In this document: piece by piece, positions 7,690-15,403 of the stretch | Numbering within the stretch: position 1 is the stretch's first letter | Layout of the letters: each line of letters starts with the position of its first letter | Source of the DNA: Micromonosporaceae bacterium | GTDB lineage: Bacteria > Actinomycetota > Actinomycetes > Mycobacteriales > Micromonosporaceae | Reading direction: 5' to 3' | Length of the DNA: 28,528 nucleotides | NCBI GenBank assembly: GCA_019690055.1 | Contig: JADGGF010000007.1 | Span: 1-28,528 of the forward strand | Position numbers and translations under genes: made by a program | Notes under the pieces: model-generated | Seen by the model: only the letters and a program-made list of their open reading frames with translations | What the model was told of the DNA's origin: nothing | The model's database searches: none

Positions 7690-9243
7690 ATGACCAGACC
7701 GGGATCGGGGTACGACTGTCGGAGCTGCTGGCGGCGCTCTCGCTCGGGATCGACCTCGGCATGGGTCACCCCATGGAGCACGTGCTGCGCCAGAGCTTCA
7801 TCGCGCTGCGACTCGCCGACAAGCTCGGGCTCGATGCACCGCAGCGGCAGGTCGTGTACTACTCGTCGCTGCTGGCCTGGGTCGGATGCCACGTCGACGC
7901 GTACGAGCTGGCGCGATGGTTCGGCGACGACCGGGCGCTCAAGCATGAGATCCGGTGAATCGACGAGGGCCGGCGGGCGCAGTTGGCGGCGTTCCTCCTT
8001 CGCCGGCTGGGCTCGGGCCGACCGGCGACGGAACGGGCCCGCCTGGCGGCCACCTTTCCGACCGAAGGCTGGCGGGTGATCAACGACCTCGCCGAGAACC
8101 ACTGGCGCACGGTGGACGCGCTGATGGAGCGGCTACGGCTGGATGACCCGATCCGCGACTGTGTCGCGCAGACGTTTGAGCGATGGGACGGGAAGGGCGA
8201 CCCGCAGGGGCTGCGCGGGGCCGAGCTGCATCCCGCCGCACGACTGGTGAACCTCGCCGATGTGGTCGAGGTCTTCCACCAGGCGGGCGAGGTCGAGGCG
8301 GCCCTCGCCGTCGCCCGCGAGCGCCGGGGAACCCAGTTCGACCCGGACCTGGTCGACCTGTTCTGCGACCACGCCGAGGAGATATTCACCGAACTGGACG
8401 CGGTGACGAGTTGGAATGCGCTGATGGCGGTCGAACCGCACCTGGACCGCGAGCTCGACGACGACGAGCTCAACAATGCCCTGGCGGCGATCGCCGACTT
8501 CGTTGACCTCAAGTCCCCGTACACGCTCGGCCACTCGTGGCGTCGCCGCCCTGGCCGAGCGCACCGCGGCGGAGCTGGGGCTCTCCGAGGACGACACGAG
8601 CATGATCCGGCGCGCCGCCCTGGTCCACGACCTGGGGCGACTCGGGGTTTCGAACGCGATCTGGGACAAGCCGGAACCGCTCTCGGCCGGCGACTGGGAG
8701 CGGGTACGCCTGCATCCGTACCTGAGCGAACGGATGCTGACCTCGTGCTCGGCGCTGGCCGGCATCGCGCCGATAGCCGGGCAGCACCATGAGCGCCTCG
8801 ACGGATCCGGCTACCCGGGTCGGCTGTCCGGCGACGCGATCTCGGTCGGTGGGCGCGTCCTCGGTGCCGCGGACGCCTACCGGGCCAGGCTGGAGGAGCG
8901 GCCACACCGGCCCGCCGCCGACCCGGCCGAGGCAGCGGCGTTGCTACGGGAGGAGGCGCGGCGTGGGCGTCTCGACGGCGACGTCGTCGAGGCCGTGCTG
9001 CGCGCTGACGGCCACCGGGCCCGGCGCCGCCGCCCCTGGCCGGCCGGGCTGACCGCCCGCGAGGTCGAGATCCTGCGCCTGGTGGCCCGTGGACTGTCCC
9101 ACAAGGAGATCGCGGCCCGGCTCGTCATCTCCCGCAAGACCGCCAGCAACCACGTCGAGCGGATCTACGCGAAGATTGGCGCGAACAACCGGGCGATGGC
9201 GGCGCTCTTCGCCGTCAAGCACGGCTTGGTCGACGAAACATAG
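7690..9243 (+). pseudogene. HD-GYP / LuxR-type regulator, broken by three lesions
   Basis: Read through its breaks, this encodes one protein of about 515 residues with two HD-like halves and a C-terminal LuxR helix-turn-helix. The second half keeps the phosphohydrolase motifs AALVHDLGRLG, GQHHERLDGSGYP and GAADAYRA. The helix-turn-helix reads LTAREVEILRLVARG then LVISRKTASNHVERI. Three lesions are visible. The ATG at 7690 (MTRPGSG) joins the frame VRLSELLAALSLG only if one G is added to GGGG near 7707-7710. An in-frame TGA at 7956-7958 interrupts ALKHEIR-stop-IDEGRRAQ, where TGG would restore Trp. One base is missing near 8539-8541, between TLGHS and RGVAALAERTA. HD-GYP proteins usually hydrolyse cyclic dinucleotides; here the first HD half is degenerate (LAWVGCHVDA). 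Each lesion is a single base, so error in the assembled sequence is possible, but three in 1.5 kb favour true decay. Confidence 0.8.
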
Positions 9244-9291
9244 GGTGTACGCCCCATGATTGGCCCGGCCCCGGACCGTACGGTCTGGCCC

Positions 9292-10361
9292 ATGGACACG
9301 ACCACAGTGGACGAGGAGGCGGCTCGAGCCTTCACCGAGCGTCTCTTCGGGATCTTCACCGACGCCGCACTGGCGTACCTGATCCACATCGGACACACAA
9401 CCGGGCTCTTCGCGGCCGCCGCCGCGGGTCCGGCGACCAGCGCCGCGTTGGCCGACCGGGCCGGGTTGCAGGAGCGCTACGTACGCGAGTGGCTCGCCGC
9501 GCTGGCGTACGCCCAGATCGTCGAGTACGACGCGGCGTCCGAGACCTTCTGGCTGCCCCGCGAGCACGCCGCCAGCCTCACCGGTGACGGCGTGACCAAC
9601 CTGGCGCCGATCGCCCTGCTCACCACCCTGCTCGGCCGTAACGTGGACGGCGTCGCAACCGCCTTCCGCACCGGCGGCGGGGTGCCCTGGGAGGCGTTCC
9701 TGCCCGACATCCACCCGGTGATGGACGCGCTGTGGCAGCCCATGTACCGGGACCTGCTGGTACCGGAGATCCTGCCGCTGGCGCCCGGACTGGTGGACCG
9801 GCTGCGCGACGGCGCCCGCGCGGCCGACTTGCCTGCGGGTCCGGCAACTCGTTGCTGGTGCTCGGGGCCGCCTTCCCCGCCTCCACCTTCGTCGGCATCG
9901 ACATCGACGCAGCCGCCATCGAACGCGGCCGAGAGGCGGTGGCGGAGCGAGGCCTGAGCAACGTCAAGCTGCGCGTGGCCGACGCGGAACTCATCGACGA
10001 CGAAGAGTCGTTCGACGCCGTGCTGGTCTTCAACGCCATCCACGACCAGGCCGCGCCCGATGCCGTCCTGCGCAACATCCACCGGGCCCTGGGGCCGGGC
10101 GGCACGTTCCTCATGAACGAGCCCCGGATCTCCAGCGTCCTGGCCGAGAATATCGACAACCCGGTCGCCGCGTTCACCTACGCCGTGAGCGTGCTGCTCT
10201 GCATGACCACCAGCCTCGCCGCCGACGGGGCCGGGCTCGGCACCGGATGGGGCGAACAGGTGGCCCGACGGATGCTCGCCGACGCGGGATTCGTCGACAT
10301 CGCGGTCCACGACGCCCCCGGTGATCCCGGCAACGCGATCTTCGTTGCTACTCGCCCGTGA
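9292..10361 (+). pseudogene. SAM-dependent methyltransferase (Rv2258c-like), 1-nt frameshift
   Basis: The ATG at 9292 is preceded by TACGGT seven bases upstream, the leaderless pattern used repeatedly here. The N-terminal part (to about residue 180) has a winged-helix dimerisation region (LADRAGLQERYVREWLAALA) typical of this methyltransferase type. At 9829-9834 the sequence reads GAC-TTG-CCTGCGGG; one more G would give Asp-Leu-Ala-Cys-Gly-Ser-Gly, the SAM-binding motif I. Downstream, in the shifted frame, the protein continues as ACGSGNSLLVLGAAFPAS, then FVGIDIDAAAIERG, VLVFNAIHDQAAP and GPGGTFLMNEPR. Restored, the enzyme would have about 356 residues, normal for the family. As written it stops after 221 codons without a SAM site. 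Substrate unknown. Confidence 0.82.
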
Positions 10362-10428
10362 GGATGCTGTCGCCAAGGCACCGTGAACGTCTTCGATCGG
10401 GCCGGATGTGGGAGGAGTTCCGCGAGCG

Positions 10429-10722
10429 TCAGCCGAGGCCACGGTGGGCCGCCCAGCGCGCGCTGGCCTGGTCGGCCGCCTTGATGATCAGCTTCGTCAG
10501 CTCGGATCTCGGCGGAACAGGAAACGACACGTAGGTCCCTTTGCCACCCCTCGTCGGGCGCCCGTACGCCTTCGCCGCCAGGTGTCCGTCCGGGAGCAGT
10601 CTCACGTTGATAGTCGTCAGCGTGAATTCCTCGCCATGACGGGTGTCCTTCCATTGAAGCGGGGCTGGAACATTGAAATTGATTGCCAGCGCGGTGACCT
10701 CAGGTGTGATATCGGAAGTCAT
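10429..10722 (-). CDS. Small hypothetical protein
   Basis: This is a 97-residue reading frame from an ATG at 10722. The protein begins MTSDITPEVTALAINFNVPA and has alternating hydrophobic residues suggesting beta strands (TLTTINVRLLPDGHLAAKAYG), followed by a helical, basic C-terminus (SELTKLIIKAADQASARWAA). There is no signal peptide or membrane segment. Codon use is less G/C-biased at third positions than in the genes to either side, which may mean recent acquisition. It lies 67 bp from the methyltransferase remnant, tail to tail. I do not recognise a family; it is included because composition and start context are plausible. Confidence 0.5.
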   Translation of the reverse strand: MTSDITPEVTALAINFNVPAPLQWKDTRHGEEFTLTTINVRLLPDGHLAAKAYGRPTRGGKGTYVSFPVPPRSELTKLIIKAADQASARWAAHRGLG

Positions 10723-10845
10723 GACTCATAGTGTCACAGCCTGTCCGGCCGCCCGGTGAAGCCCAGAAATTTCGCGATGCGGCTGTGAAGAATGCCCGCC
10801 GCCGGACGCTAGACGGCCAGAAGGCGATCCGAGTCGGGAGGTCAT

Positions 10846-10953
10846 GTGGAAGCCGCAGCGGAGGCGTTCACCAGGCTGTTTCAGCGTCACTACGGCGACA
10901 TCGAGCGTTTCGTGCAGCGCCGGGCGCCGGACGTCGACGCAACCGACATCGTG
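10846..10953 (+). pseudogene. ECF sigma factor fragment (region 2 start only)
   Basis: From a GTG at 10846 with GGGAGG five bases upstream, about 36 codons encode a typical sigma-70 region 2.1-2.2 start: EAFTRLFQRHYGDIERFVQR, then RRAPDVDATDIV. In intact ECF factors the next residues would be an AEVF-like continuation into region 2.3. Here the sequence changes abruptly to SRPDKQR and enters a large inverted repeat and the 3' end of the SDR gene. More than 80% of the gene is missing, so it cannot bind core RNA polymerase as a sigma factor. Confidence 0.65.
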
Positions 10954-10964
10954 AGCCGACCCGA

Positions 10965-11013
10965 TAAACAGCGCAGCTTGGGTGGGCGCCGGCCCACCCA
11001 ACCTATCTGTTTA
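10965..11013. terminator. Nested inverted repeat, likely bidirectional terminator
   Basis: The core is a perfect 10-bp stem, TTGGGTGGGC (10978-10987) and GCCCACCCAA (10992-11001), with a GCCG loop. It is enclosed by a second pair, TAAACAG (10965-10971) and CTGTTTA (11007-11013), with nearly the same centre. The SDR stop codon lies in the outer right arm. It would terminate the SDR transcript; the ECF fragment ends at its other edge, so it may also mark a recombination junction. Confidence 0.65.
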
Positions 11014-11982
11014 CAGGTGCAGATTGGCCTCTCCAGTTCCCCGCGCCGAGCCGTCAGCGATGAGCAGGCGTACGCCCGCGAGGGTCTCCAGCTGATCCCA
11101 CACGGAGGCGGCGAGGGCTGGATCGGGTTCCGCGGTCCGGGCCAGCTTCGCCACGCGTACCGGCAGGCCCTTGAGAGGACCGGTGGGCCCGAAGTAGTCG
11201 CCGCCGGTGGCCGTGGGATCCGTCAGCGCCCGGACGGCCGACCACGCGGCAGTGTTCTTGCCCTGGGCCCACGGGGTAAAGGGATTGCGGCGGTACGGCG
11301 TCGTGGCGTCCCGGATGCCGGGCCGGTGCGGCGTCCTGGCGTCGACGCCCACGCCAGGGCGGGAGACGATCGAGTCGACCGGCAGCCCGGCAGCCCGCAA
11401 CCGGCGATCGAGCTCGAAGGCGAAGACCTCGGTCGCTGTCTTCGCCTGGACGTACGCGGTGAAGGCGAGCCGTGGGGTGCGGGACAGATCGGCCACGGAT
11501 ACGGTGAATCGGCGCACGAACCCGGTGGATGTGTGCACGACGCGCGCGTGACGCTCCGCCTGACCCGTAGCGACGAGGGTGGGCAGCACGCCCGCGATCA
11601 GCGCCACGTTCGCGACCGCGTGATTGCCCAGCATGAGCGGTAACCCGTCGTCGGTTGTCTCGCCTCGGCGCATCGTCATGACGCCGCCGTTGAGCAGGAT
11701 GCCGTCCAGCGCCGGCAGTGTGGCCAGGTGCCTCGCCGCCTCGTTGATCGACGTGAGTGAGTTGAGATCGATCACGACCTGGCTGAGTGTGGCATTCGGA
11801 ACCTGGCCGCGGATCGCGGCCGCGGTGACGTCCAGCTTCGCCGCCGAGCGTGAGGCGAGCACGACGTGGGCACCGGCCGCGGCGAGCTGTTCGGCGGCGA
11901 AGTAGCCGATGCCGGCGGTCGCACCGGTGACGGCGAAGGTTCGGCCTACCTGCGGGGGAAGGTCAAGAGGATCCCAGGACAT
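11011..11982 (-). CDS. Short-chain dehydrogenase/reductase (SDR)
   Basis: This is a cytosolic NAD(P)-dependent oxidoreductase of 323 residues, in the longer retinol-dehydrogenase-like SDR group. It has the cofactor motif TGATAGIG at 19-26, SRSAAKL at 44-50 (suggesting NADP preference), an NGG motif at 98-100 where NAG is usual, catalytic Ser152 (HTSTGF) and YVQAK with Tyr177 and Lys181. The ATG at 11982 was chosen because the family starts just before the Rossmann fold; the longer open frame upstream would run through the operator and the TetR gene. It is divergent from the TetR gene 12079-12660 across a symmetric operator, so it is probably that repressor's target. Natural substrate unknown. 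Confidence 0.92.
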   Translation of the reverse strand: MSWDPLDLPPQVGRTFAVTGATAGIGYFAAEQLAAAGAHVVLASRSAAKLDVTAAAIRGQVPNATLSQVVIDLNSLTSINEAARHLATLPALDGILLNGGVMTMRRGETTDDGLPLMLGNHAVANVALIAGVLPTLVATGQAERHARVVHTSTGFVRRFTVSVADLSRTPRLAFTAYVQAKTATEVFAFELDRRLRAAGLPVDSIVSRPGVGVDARTPHRPGIRDATTPYRRNPFTPWAQGKNTAAWSAVRALTDPTATGGDYFGPTGPLKGLPVRVAKLARTAEPDPALAASVWDQLETLAGVRLLIADGSARGTGEANLHL

Positions 11983-11997
11983 CTGAACTCCAGCCCT

Positions 11998-12050
11998 AAG
12001 CGGATGACTTATCCGGTTACCATACCACGTACCGGATACCTCATCCGCTT
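11998..12050. promoter_or_regulatory. Twofold symmetric TetR operator between SDR and TetR genes
   Basis: The 96-bp gap holds a 53-bp near-perfect palindrome centred at 12024. Its outer arms are AAGCGGATGA (11998-12007) and TCATCCGCTT (12041-12050); its inner arms are TATCCGGT (12010-12017) and ACCGGATA (12031-12038). It can equally be read as two copies of one 15-bp operator, CGGAT-N5-ATCCG, at 12001-12015 and 12033-12047. The centre contains TACCAT/ATGGTA, which may serve as -10 elements. Binding at both sites should shut off both genes. Confidence 0.75.
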
Positions 12051-12078
12051 TGCCGACGACGTCAGTAGACTGAAGGCC

Positions 12079-12660
12079 ATGCCCGCCACCCGCTCCGATG
12101 CCCTTCGCAGCCGCGAGCGCATTCTGCGCGCCGCGCGCGGGCAGGACCGTAGAGCCCTGCGCCTCAACGACGTCGCCCGCCAGGCCGGCCTGGGCGTGGG
12201 AACGGTCTATCGACACTTCCCGACCGTGCACGCGCTGGTCGAGGCGCTGACGCTGGAGACACTGCGCCGCATGCGCGCCGCCGCCGCAGAGGCACTCGCC
12301 GAACCGGACGCCGCCGCAGCGCTGGCCCGTTTCCTTGGCTCGGCGCTGGAGCTGCAACTCGAGGAGGGCGGCCTGCAGACTGTCCTGCTCTCCCCCGCCG
12401 ACGAGGCCGAGGAGGTCCGCGAGGCGAAACGGGAGATCTTCTCGGCGTTCCAGACCGTGGTGGCCCGGGCCCGGGCGGCCGGAGCCTTACGACCCGAGCT
12501 CAGCGCACAGCACCTGCAGCACCTGGTCTGTGGGATGGAACATGCCATCCGGCTCGGCGACCCACGCGACCGCACACTGATTTTGGATGTGCTGCTGGCG
12601 GGCATCCGGGCCGCTGCGCCGGCGACCGGCAATGGCCGACGTCGAGGGCGTCCGTCCTGA
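12079..12660 (+). CDS. TetR-family transcriptional repressor
   Basis: This is a 193-residue regulator. The DNA-binding domain covers about 9-60, with ERILRAARGQDRR, then LRLNDVARQAGLGVGTVYRHF. The ligand-binding part is helical to about residue 180, followed by a basic tail (NGRRRGRPS). The ATG at 12079 follows TAGACT by seven bases, so the transcript is probably leaderless; upstream in-frame codons would lie in the operator. It is divergent from the SDR gene and very likely controls it and itself through the paired CGGAT-N5-ATCCG sites. The residues just before the turn (RAARGQDRRALRL) lack the FAERGY-like loop common in TetR, a minor oddity. Confidence 0.92.
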   Translation: MPATRSDALRSRERILRAARGQDRRALRLNDVARQAGLGVGTVYRHFPTVHALVEALTLETLRRMRAAAAEALAEPDAAAALARFLGSALELQLEEGGLQTVLLSPADEAEEVREAKREIFSAFQTVVARARAAGALRPELSAQHLQHLVCGMEHAIRLGDPRDRTLILDVLLAGIRAAAPATGNGRRRGRPS

Positions 12661-12666
12661 CAGAAG

Positions 12667-12735
12667 CGGCTAGGACCAGTCGCGGTGGTAGATCGACCAG
12701 TCCTCGTCGGTGGCAGTGAAATCGACGTAGAGAGC
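12667..12735 (-). repeat. Stray copy of the 3' end of the GH18-like gene
   Basis: These 69 bp match 17330-17398 with six differences by eye (63/69 identical), including an identical 19-bp block across the stop codon. On the minus strand they encode YVDFTATDEDWSIYHRDWS followed by a stop, against YVDFTATDEDWSAYLRDWS at the end of the gene at 17333-18328. Nothing upstream on that strand resembles the rest of the enzyme. The fragment abuts the truncated TetR gene at 12737. Confidence 0.85.
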
Positions 12736-12736
12736 C

Positions 12737-13084
12737 CGCATCCGAGCCGGGTTCGAGGCCGGCGCCAACCGCGGCGGGAACGACGCCTGGGCCGCGATGG
12801 GCGCCGAGCTGCGGGGCCTGCTGGGCGACGGAGTGCTCGCCGGTTTCTGGCTCCAGGTGTCCGCAGCGGCCCGTTCCGACGCGGTCATTGCCGAGCGCTG
12901 CCGGGTGTTCTACGCGCGCCTGCTCGCACTCTGCGAGCAGCTCACCGGCGCGGGGCCGGAGGTGCTGGCCGCAGCCTTAGGTCGAGGCGCCGCGGTCGTG
13001 CTGCTCCAACCGCTCGGGATCGACCTGACTCGCGGCAGCCTGCCGGCGATCAAGCGCCTATTGGCTGAGGGGAGGCCCCGATGA
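12737..13084 (+). pseudogene. TetR-family regulator lacking its DNA-binding domain
   Basis: An open frame of about 115 codons reads RIRAGFEAGANRGGNDAWAA, then LRGLLGDGVLAGFWLQVSAAA, and later EVLAAALGRGAAVVLLQPLG. This has the helical character of a TetR ligand-binding half. There is no helix-turn-helix: the frame begins exactly where the stray glycosidase fragment ends. An internal ATG at 12797 could start a shortened 95-residue product. Its stop overlaps the SRPBCC start (ATGA), so the two were once co-translated. Family assignment is by general appearance and position, so it is less certain than for the intact TetR gene. Confidence 0.55.
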
Positions 13085-13716
13085 CGGCCCTACTGCGAAG
13101 AAATCTGGTGCTCGCCTTCGCTCGCACGGGCCTCGGGCCCTTGAAGCGTGGACTTCCCTCGTCGCTCGCTCGTCCCTCGCTGGCTCTTCGGTCCAGATCC
13201 ACGCGGCCCGAGGCCGTATTTGCCCTGCTGAGAGTTCCCTGGCCATCCGGCGTAGAGACCGGCACAACAGACCTGCCGCTGCTCGACAAGTACCGGGTGA
13301 GCATCGATGCGAGCCCCGACGAGGTCTGGACCGCTCTCGGGGCGACGGTCTGGCGCATGAGCAACGCCGGCGTGGCCGCACTGCTCGGGGCGATTCCACC
13401 CCGATCCGCCGGCGACCCGCTCGTGACCGGATCCGCCATCCCGGGCTTCGCGGTGACGGAGGCGACGCGGCCACATCGGCTCGTCCTGTCGGGGCGACAC
13501 CGCTTTGCCGGGTATCGGCTGGTCTTCACCATCCTCGATCGCGGACCAGGCTCGGGTACCCGGCTGATCGCCACGACGTACGCCACGTTTCCAGGCTTCG
13601 CGGGTCGGCTCTACCGCGCCGCGGTCATCGGCAGCGGCGCCCACCGGCTGGTCATGCAGCGCCTGCTGCGGCGCATCTGCGCCGACGTCCGCCGCCGAGC
13701 CGGGCTCCCGGCATAA
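13081..13716 (+). CDS. SRPBCC-fold (START/polyketide cyclase-like) protein
   Basis: This is a 211-residue cytosolic protein. From about residue 70 it has the order expected of an SRPBCC ligand-binding fold: the first strand and helix KYRVSIDASPDEVWTALGAT, middle strands GFAVTEATRPHRLVLSGRH, YRLVFTILDRGPGSGTRLIA, and the long C-terminal helix. Such proteins bind or cyclise small hydrophobic ligands; no catalytic residues can be assigned. The start overlaps the preceding regulator remnant by ATGA. Residues 6-45 are odd: the DNA there (about 13095-13215) is rich in TCGCTCGCTCG-like runs and encodes an Arg/Ser/Leu stretch unlike the rest, possibly an inserted repeat. The true fold would be complete without it. 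Confidence 0.75.
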   Translation: MTALLRRNLVLAFARTGLGPLKRGLPSSLARPSLALRSRSTRPEAVFALLRVPWPSGVETGTTDLPLLDKYRVSIDASPDEVWTALGATVWRMSNAGVAALLGAIPPRSAGDPLVTGSAIPGFAVTEATRPHRLVLSGRHRFAGYRLVFTILDRGPGSGTRLIATTYATFPGFAGRLYRAAVIGSGAHRLVMQRLLRRICADVRRRAGLPA

Positions 13717-14024
13717 GCTATCGCCTCGCTTCGATGACCCGTGTAAGGCGTGCGTCGCCATGACCCGGATCACCAAGATCTGTTGGCCAGTCAGCCGGAG
13801 TCGCCCGGGCGTACCAGCCCGGCGCTCGTAGGCTAGGGCGACAGCGTGGATCGTCCGCAGGCGTGTCGCTGGAAAGAAGTGTCGGAGGCATAGGCACAGC
13901 CGTCCTGGGTGGTCTCCACGCCGAGGGCGGCGGTCGGGTGGTCCTGCCTCGTCGCGCGAGGCGACGTGCGGTGACGGGCTCCAGGCGCCCTTCGTCGCGG
14001 CGCATCACTGCTAGGGTGTGCGCC
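13717..14024. other. 308 bp without a recognisable gene
   Basis: No reading frame with convincing codon bias or family resemblance was found on either strand. The only feature is TAGGGT at 14012-14017, seven bases before the ATG at 14025, a likely leaderless -10 box for the next gene. Confidence 0.4.
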
Positions 14025-14541
14025 ATGGACGCGCGGCGCGTCGGCGTCAGCCCAGAAGCGGCCCCAGGACCTGCACGCATGAGACAGCGGGCTAGGTCGC
14101 CACTCCGCAATCTCATCGTCGGCGCGGTCGGGCTCATTGTCGGCATCGCTGTCGGGGCTGGCGGCGCCTGGGCGATGACGAGGACGCAGGACAGGCCGGT
14201 GCCCCGTCGCCTCGTACGACATTCGCCAAAACGACCTCGGCGGTACTGAGATCACGGTGAACGTGACCGCGGGCTCCCACGCGGCTTTCACCCTGGTGCT
14301 TCTTTCGGAAAAGCGGGATCGAGTGGAGGTTACCGTCAGGGAGCGAGTGACCAGCGGAGTATCAACGATGGATGTGACCTTTTACAGGTTCACAATGGAT
14401 GCTCAGACAGCCACTTGGGTCCCGACCAGTCGTGGACTCCTCCACTCAAAGAGAGATAGCCCGGGCCAACCCTCATGTCACCACCGGAGATCCGGCGGCA
14501 CCGGCAAGTTGAGCCGGCGCACCGTGCTCTGCCTGCGATAG
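14025..14541 (+). pseudogene. Membrane-anchored hypothetical protein with a 1-nt insertion
   Basis: The ATG at 14025 (MDARRVGV) lies seven bases after TAGGGT. Residues 26-48 form one transmembrane helix, NLIVGAVGLIVGIAVGAGG, preceded by basic residues, so the bulk should be exported. After AMTRTQDRPVP the written frame becomes a basic run and stops at 14249. Dropping one C from the CCCC at 14202-14205 continues as VASYDIRQNDLGGTEITVNV, then SHAAFTLVLLSEKRDRVEV, a beta-rich domain lasting to about residue 125. The final 30 codons (SKRDSPGQPSCHHRR) look non-coding, so a second lesion near the end is possible. No family recognised. The extra base lies in a homopolymer, so sequence error is a real alternative. 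Confidence 0.5.
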
Positions 14542-14572
14542 TCGTCAATGTACTGGCGACCGTCTTGAATCA

Positions 14573-14603
14573 GGCGGCGTCGCCAGAATGGTGACACGCC
14601 GCC
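14573..14603. terminator. Hairpin between convergent genes
   Basis: GGCGGCGT (14573-14580) and ACGCCGCC (14596-14603) form an 8-bp stem; CGCCA and TGGTG inside can extend it with a bulge. It lies between the 3' ends of the hypothetical gene ending at 14541 and the lipoprotein gene ending at 14718. The rest of 14542-14717 shows no gene. Confidence 0.5.
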
Positions 14604-14717
14604 CCTGCTAGCGCATCAGGCTGCTGGCAGGCCTCAAAGCCGCATGGGTCAGGGCGCGTCGAACTCGACCGCAAACCTGGCCCTGAGCGGGGTACCGATT
14701 GGTCGGTCCCAGCCGAG

Positions 14718-15389
14718 TCAGAAGCCGTTGATCGAGAACTCTCGGTAGGGCTCAAGGAGCACCGCGATCTGCTCGGTGCCGTACAGCTGCACCAACCGAG
14801 CCGCGGCCTCGTCAGTCAGTGTCTCCATGTGAATGATCACCCTGGACGTCGGGCGGTCCACGTGGGTCATGCTGACCTTGGCGGCGGCGAAAGCGGGATC
14901 CTGCAAATCGATACTGTGCTGCAGTGCCTCGACCCGGGCGCGGCTGCGGTCGACCCGTTCGAGTTGGACAGGCCGATCCGCCAGCTCCCGCGCCTGCTCG
15001 TTGAGCGCGGGAATGAGCTTGCCTTCCGGGTCCGGGCGGGCGTCTGTTGGCAGACCCTCGGGGCTGCGCCACTTGTCGTAGAGTTCCTGACCGCGGCCCG
15101 TCGCGATCCCGAGAAGCGCGACGTCGTTGACGCCGTAGGCGAAGCCAAACTCGTCGGGGAACATGCTCGACAGACTGTCGCACAGTGAGACCACGGCTTT
15201 GATCTCCTCGGACGGATGGCGGTCCAGAGAGTCCCACGTGACCACGAGCAGCCCCGAGCTATGCCGAGTCCCGTCAACCTGCTCGCTGCCCGCGGTCGGC
15301 GAGTCCTCTCCACCGCGCGCGCACGCAGCGACCGCGAGCGTCGGCACCAATGTCACAGCCAACCGGAGTACGGTCCGTCGAGTTGTCAT
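14718..15389 (-). CDS. Lipoprotein homologous to the propeptide of the adjacent protease
   Basis: This is a 223-residue protein with a basic N-terminus, a hydrophobic signal and a lipobox, LAVAAC, with Cys23 as the predicted lipidation site; it should be anchored on the outer face of the membrane. No catalytic motif is present. The mature part aligns along its length with residues 44-205 of the protease encoded divergently at 15762. RHSSGLLVV matches RHASGLVVL. DEFGFAYGVNDVALLGIATG matches ADFGYPWLDERGKVMVNVAT. GQELYDKWRSP matches GAERYSRWRPT. ARLVQLYGTEQIAVLLEP matches EILAKRYGTELVAVRYEP. It is thus a stand-alone propeptide-like protein. By analogy with streptogrisin and alpha-lytic protease propeptides it could inhibit, fold or tether the protease; that role is inference. 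It ends with YREFSINGF. Confidence 0.85.
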   Translation of the reverse strand: MTTRRTVLRLAVTLVPTLAVAACARGGEDSPTAGSEQVDGTRHSSGLLVVTWDSLDRHPSEEIKAVVSLCDSLSSMFPDEFGFAYGVNDVALLGIATGRGQELYDKWRSPEGLPTDARPDPEGKLIPALNEQARELADRPVQLERVDRSRARVEALQHSIDLQDPAFAAAKVSMTHVDRPTSRVIIHMETLTDEAAARLVQLYGTEQIAVLLEPYREFSINGF

Positions 15390-15397
15390 CGCCGAGC

Positions 15398-15403
15398 AGG
15401 CTA
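15398..15403 (-). promoter_or_regulatory. Likely -10 box of the lipoprotein gene
   Basis: On the minus strand TAGCCT lies eight bases before the ATG at 15389, matching the TAnnnT leaderless pattern. The 372-bp gap to the protease also holds the perfect palindromes CCGATATCGG (15431-15440) and AACCCGGGTT (15514-15523), of unknown role. Confidence 0.45.

Noticed and set aside
10965..11013. Integron attC site or recombination crossover site
   Set aside because: The arms (TAAACAG/CTGTTTA) do not match the GTTRRRY/RYYYAAC core; terminator is the simpler reading.
11011..12357. 448-residue version of the SDR protein
   Set aside because: The extra N-terminal 125 codons run antisense through the operator and TetR gene; family and context support the ATG at 11982.
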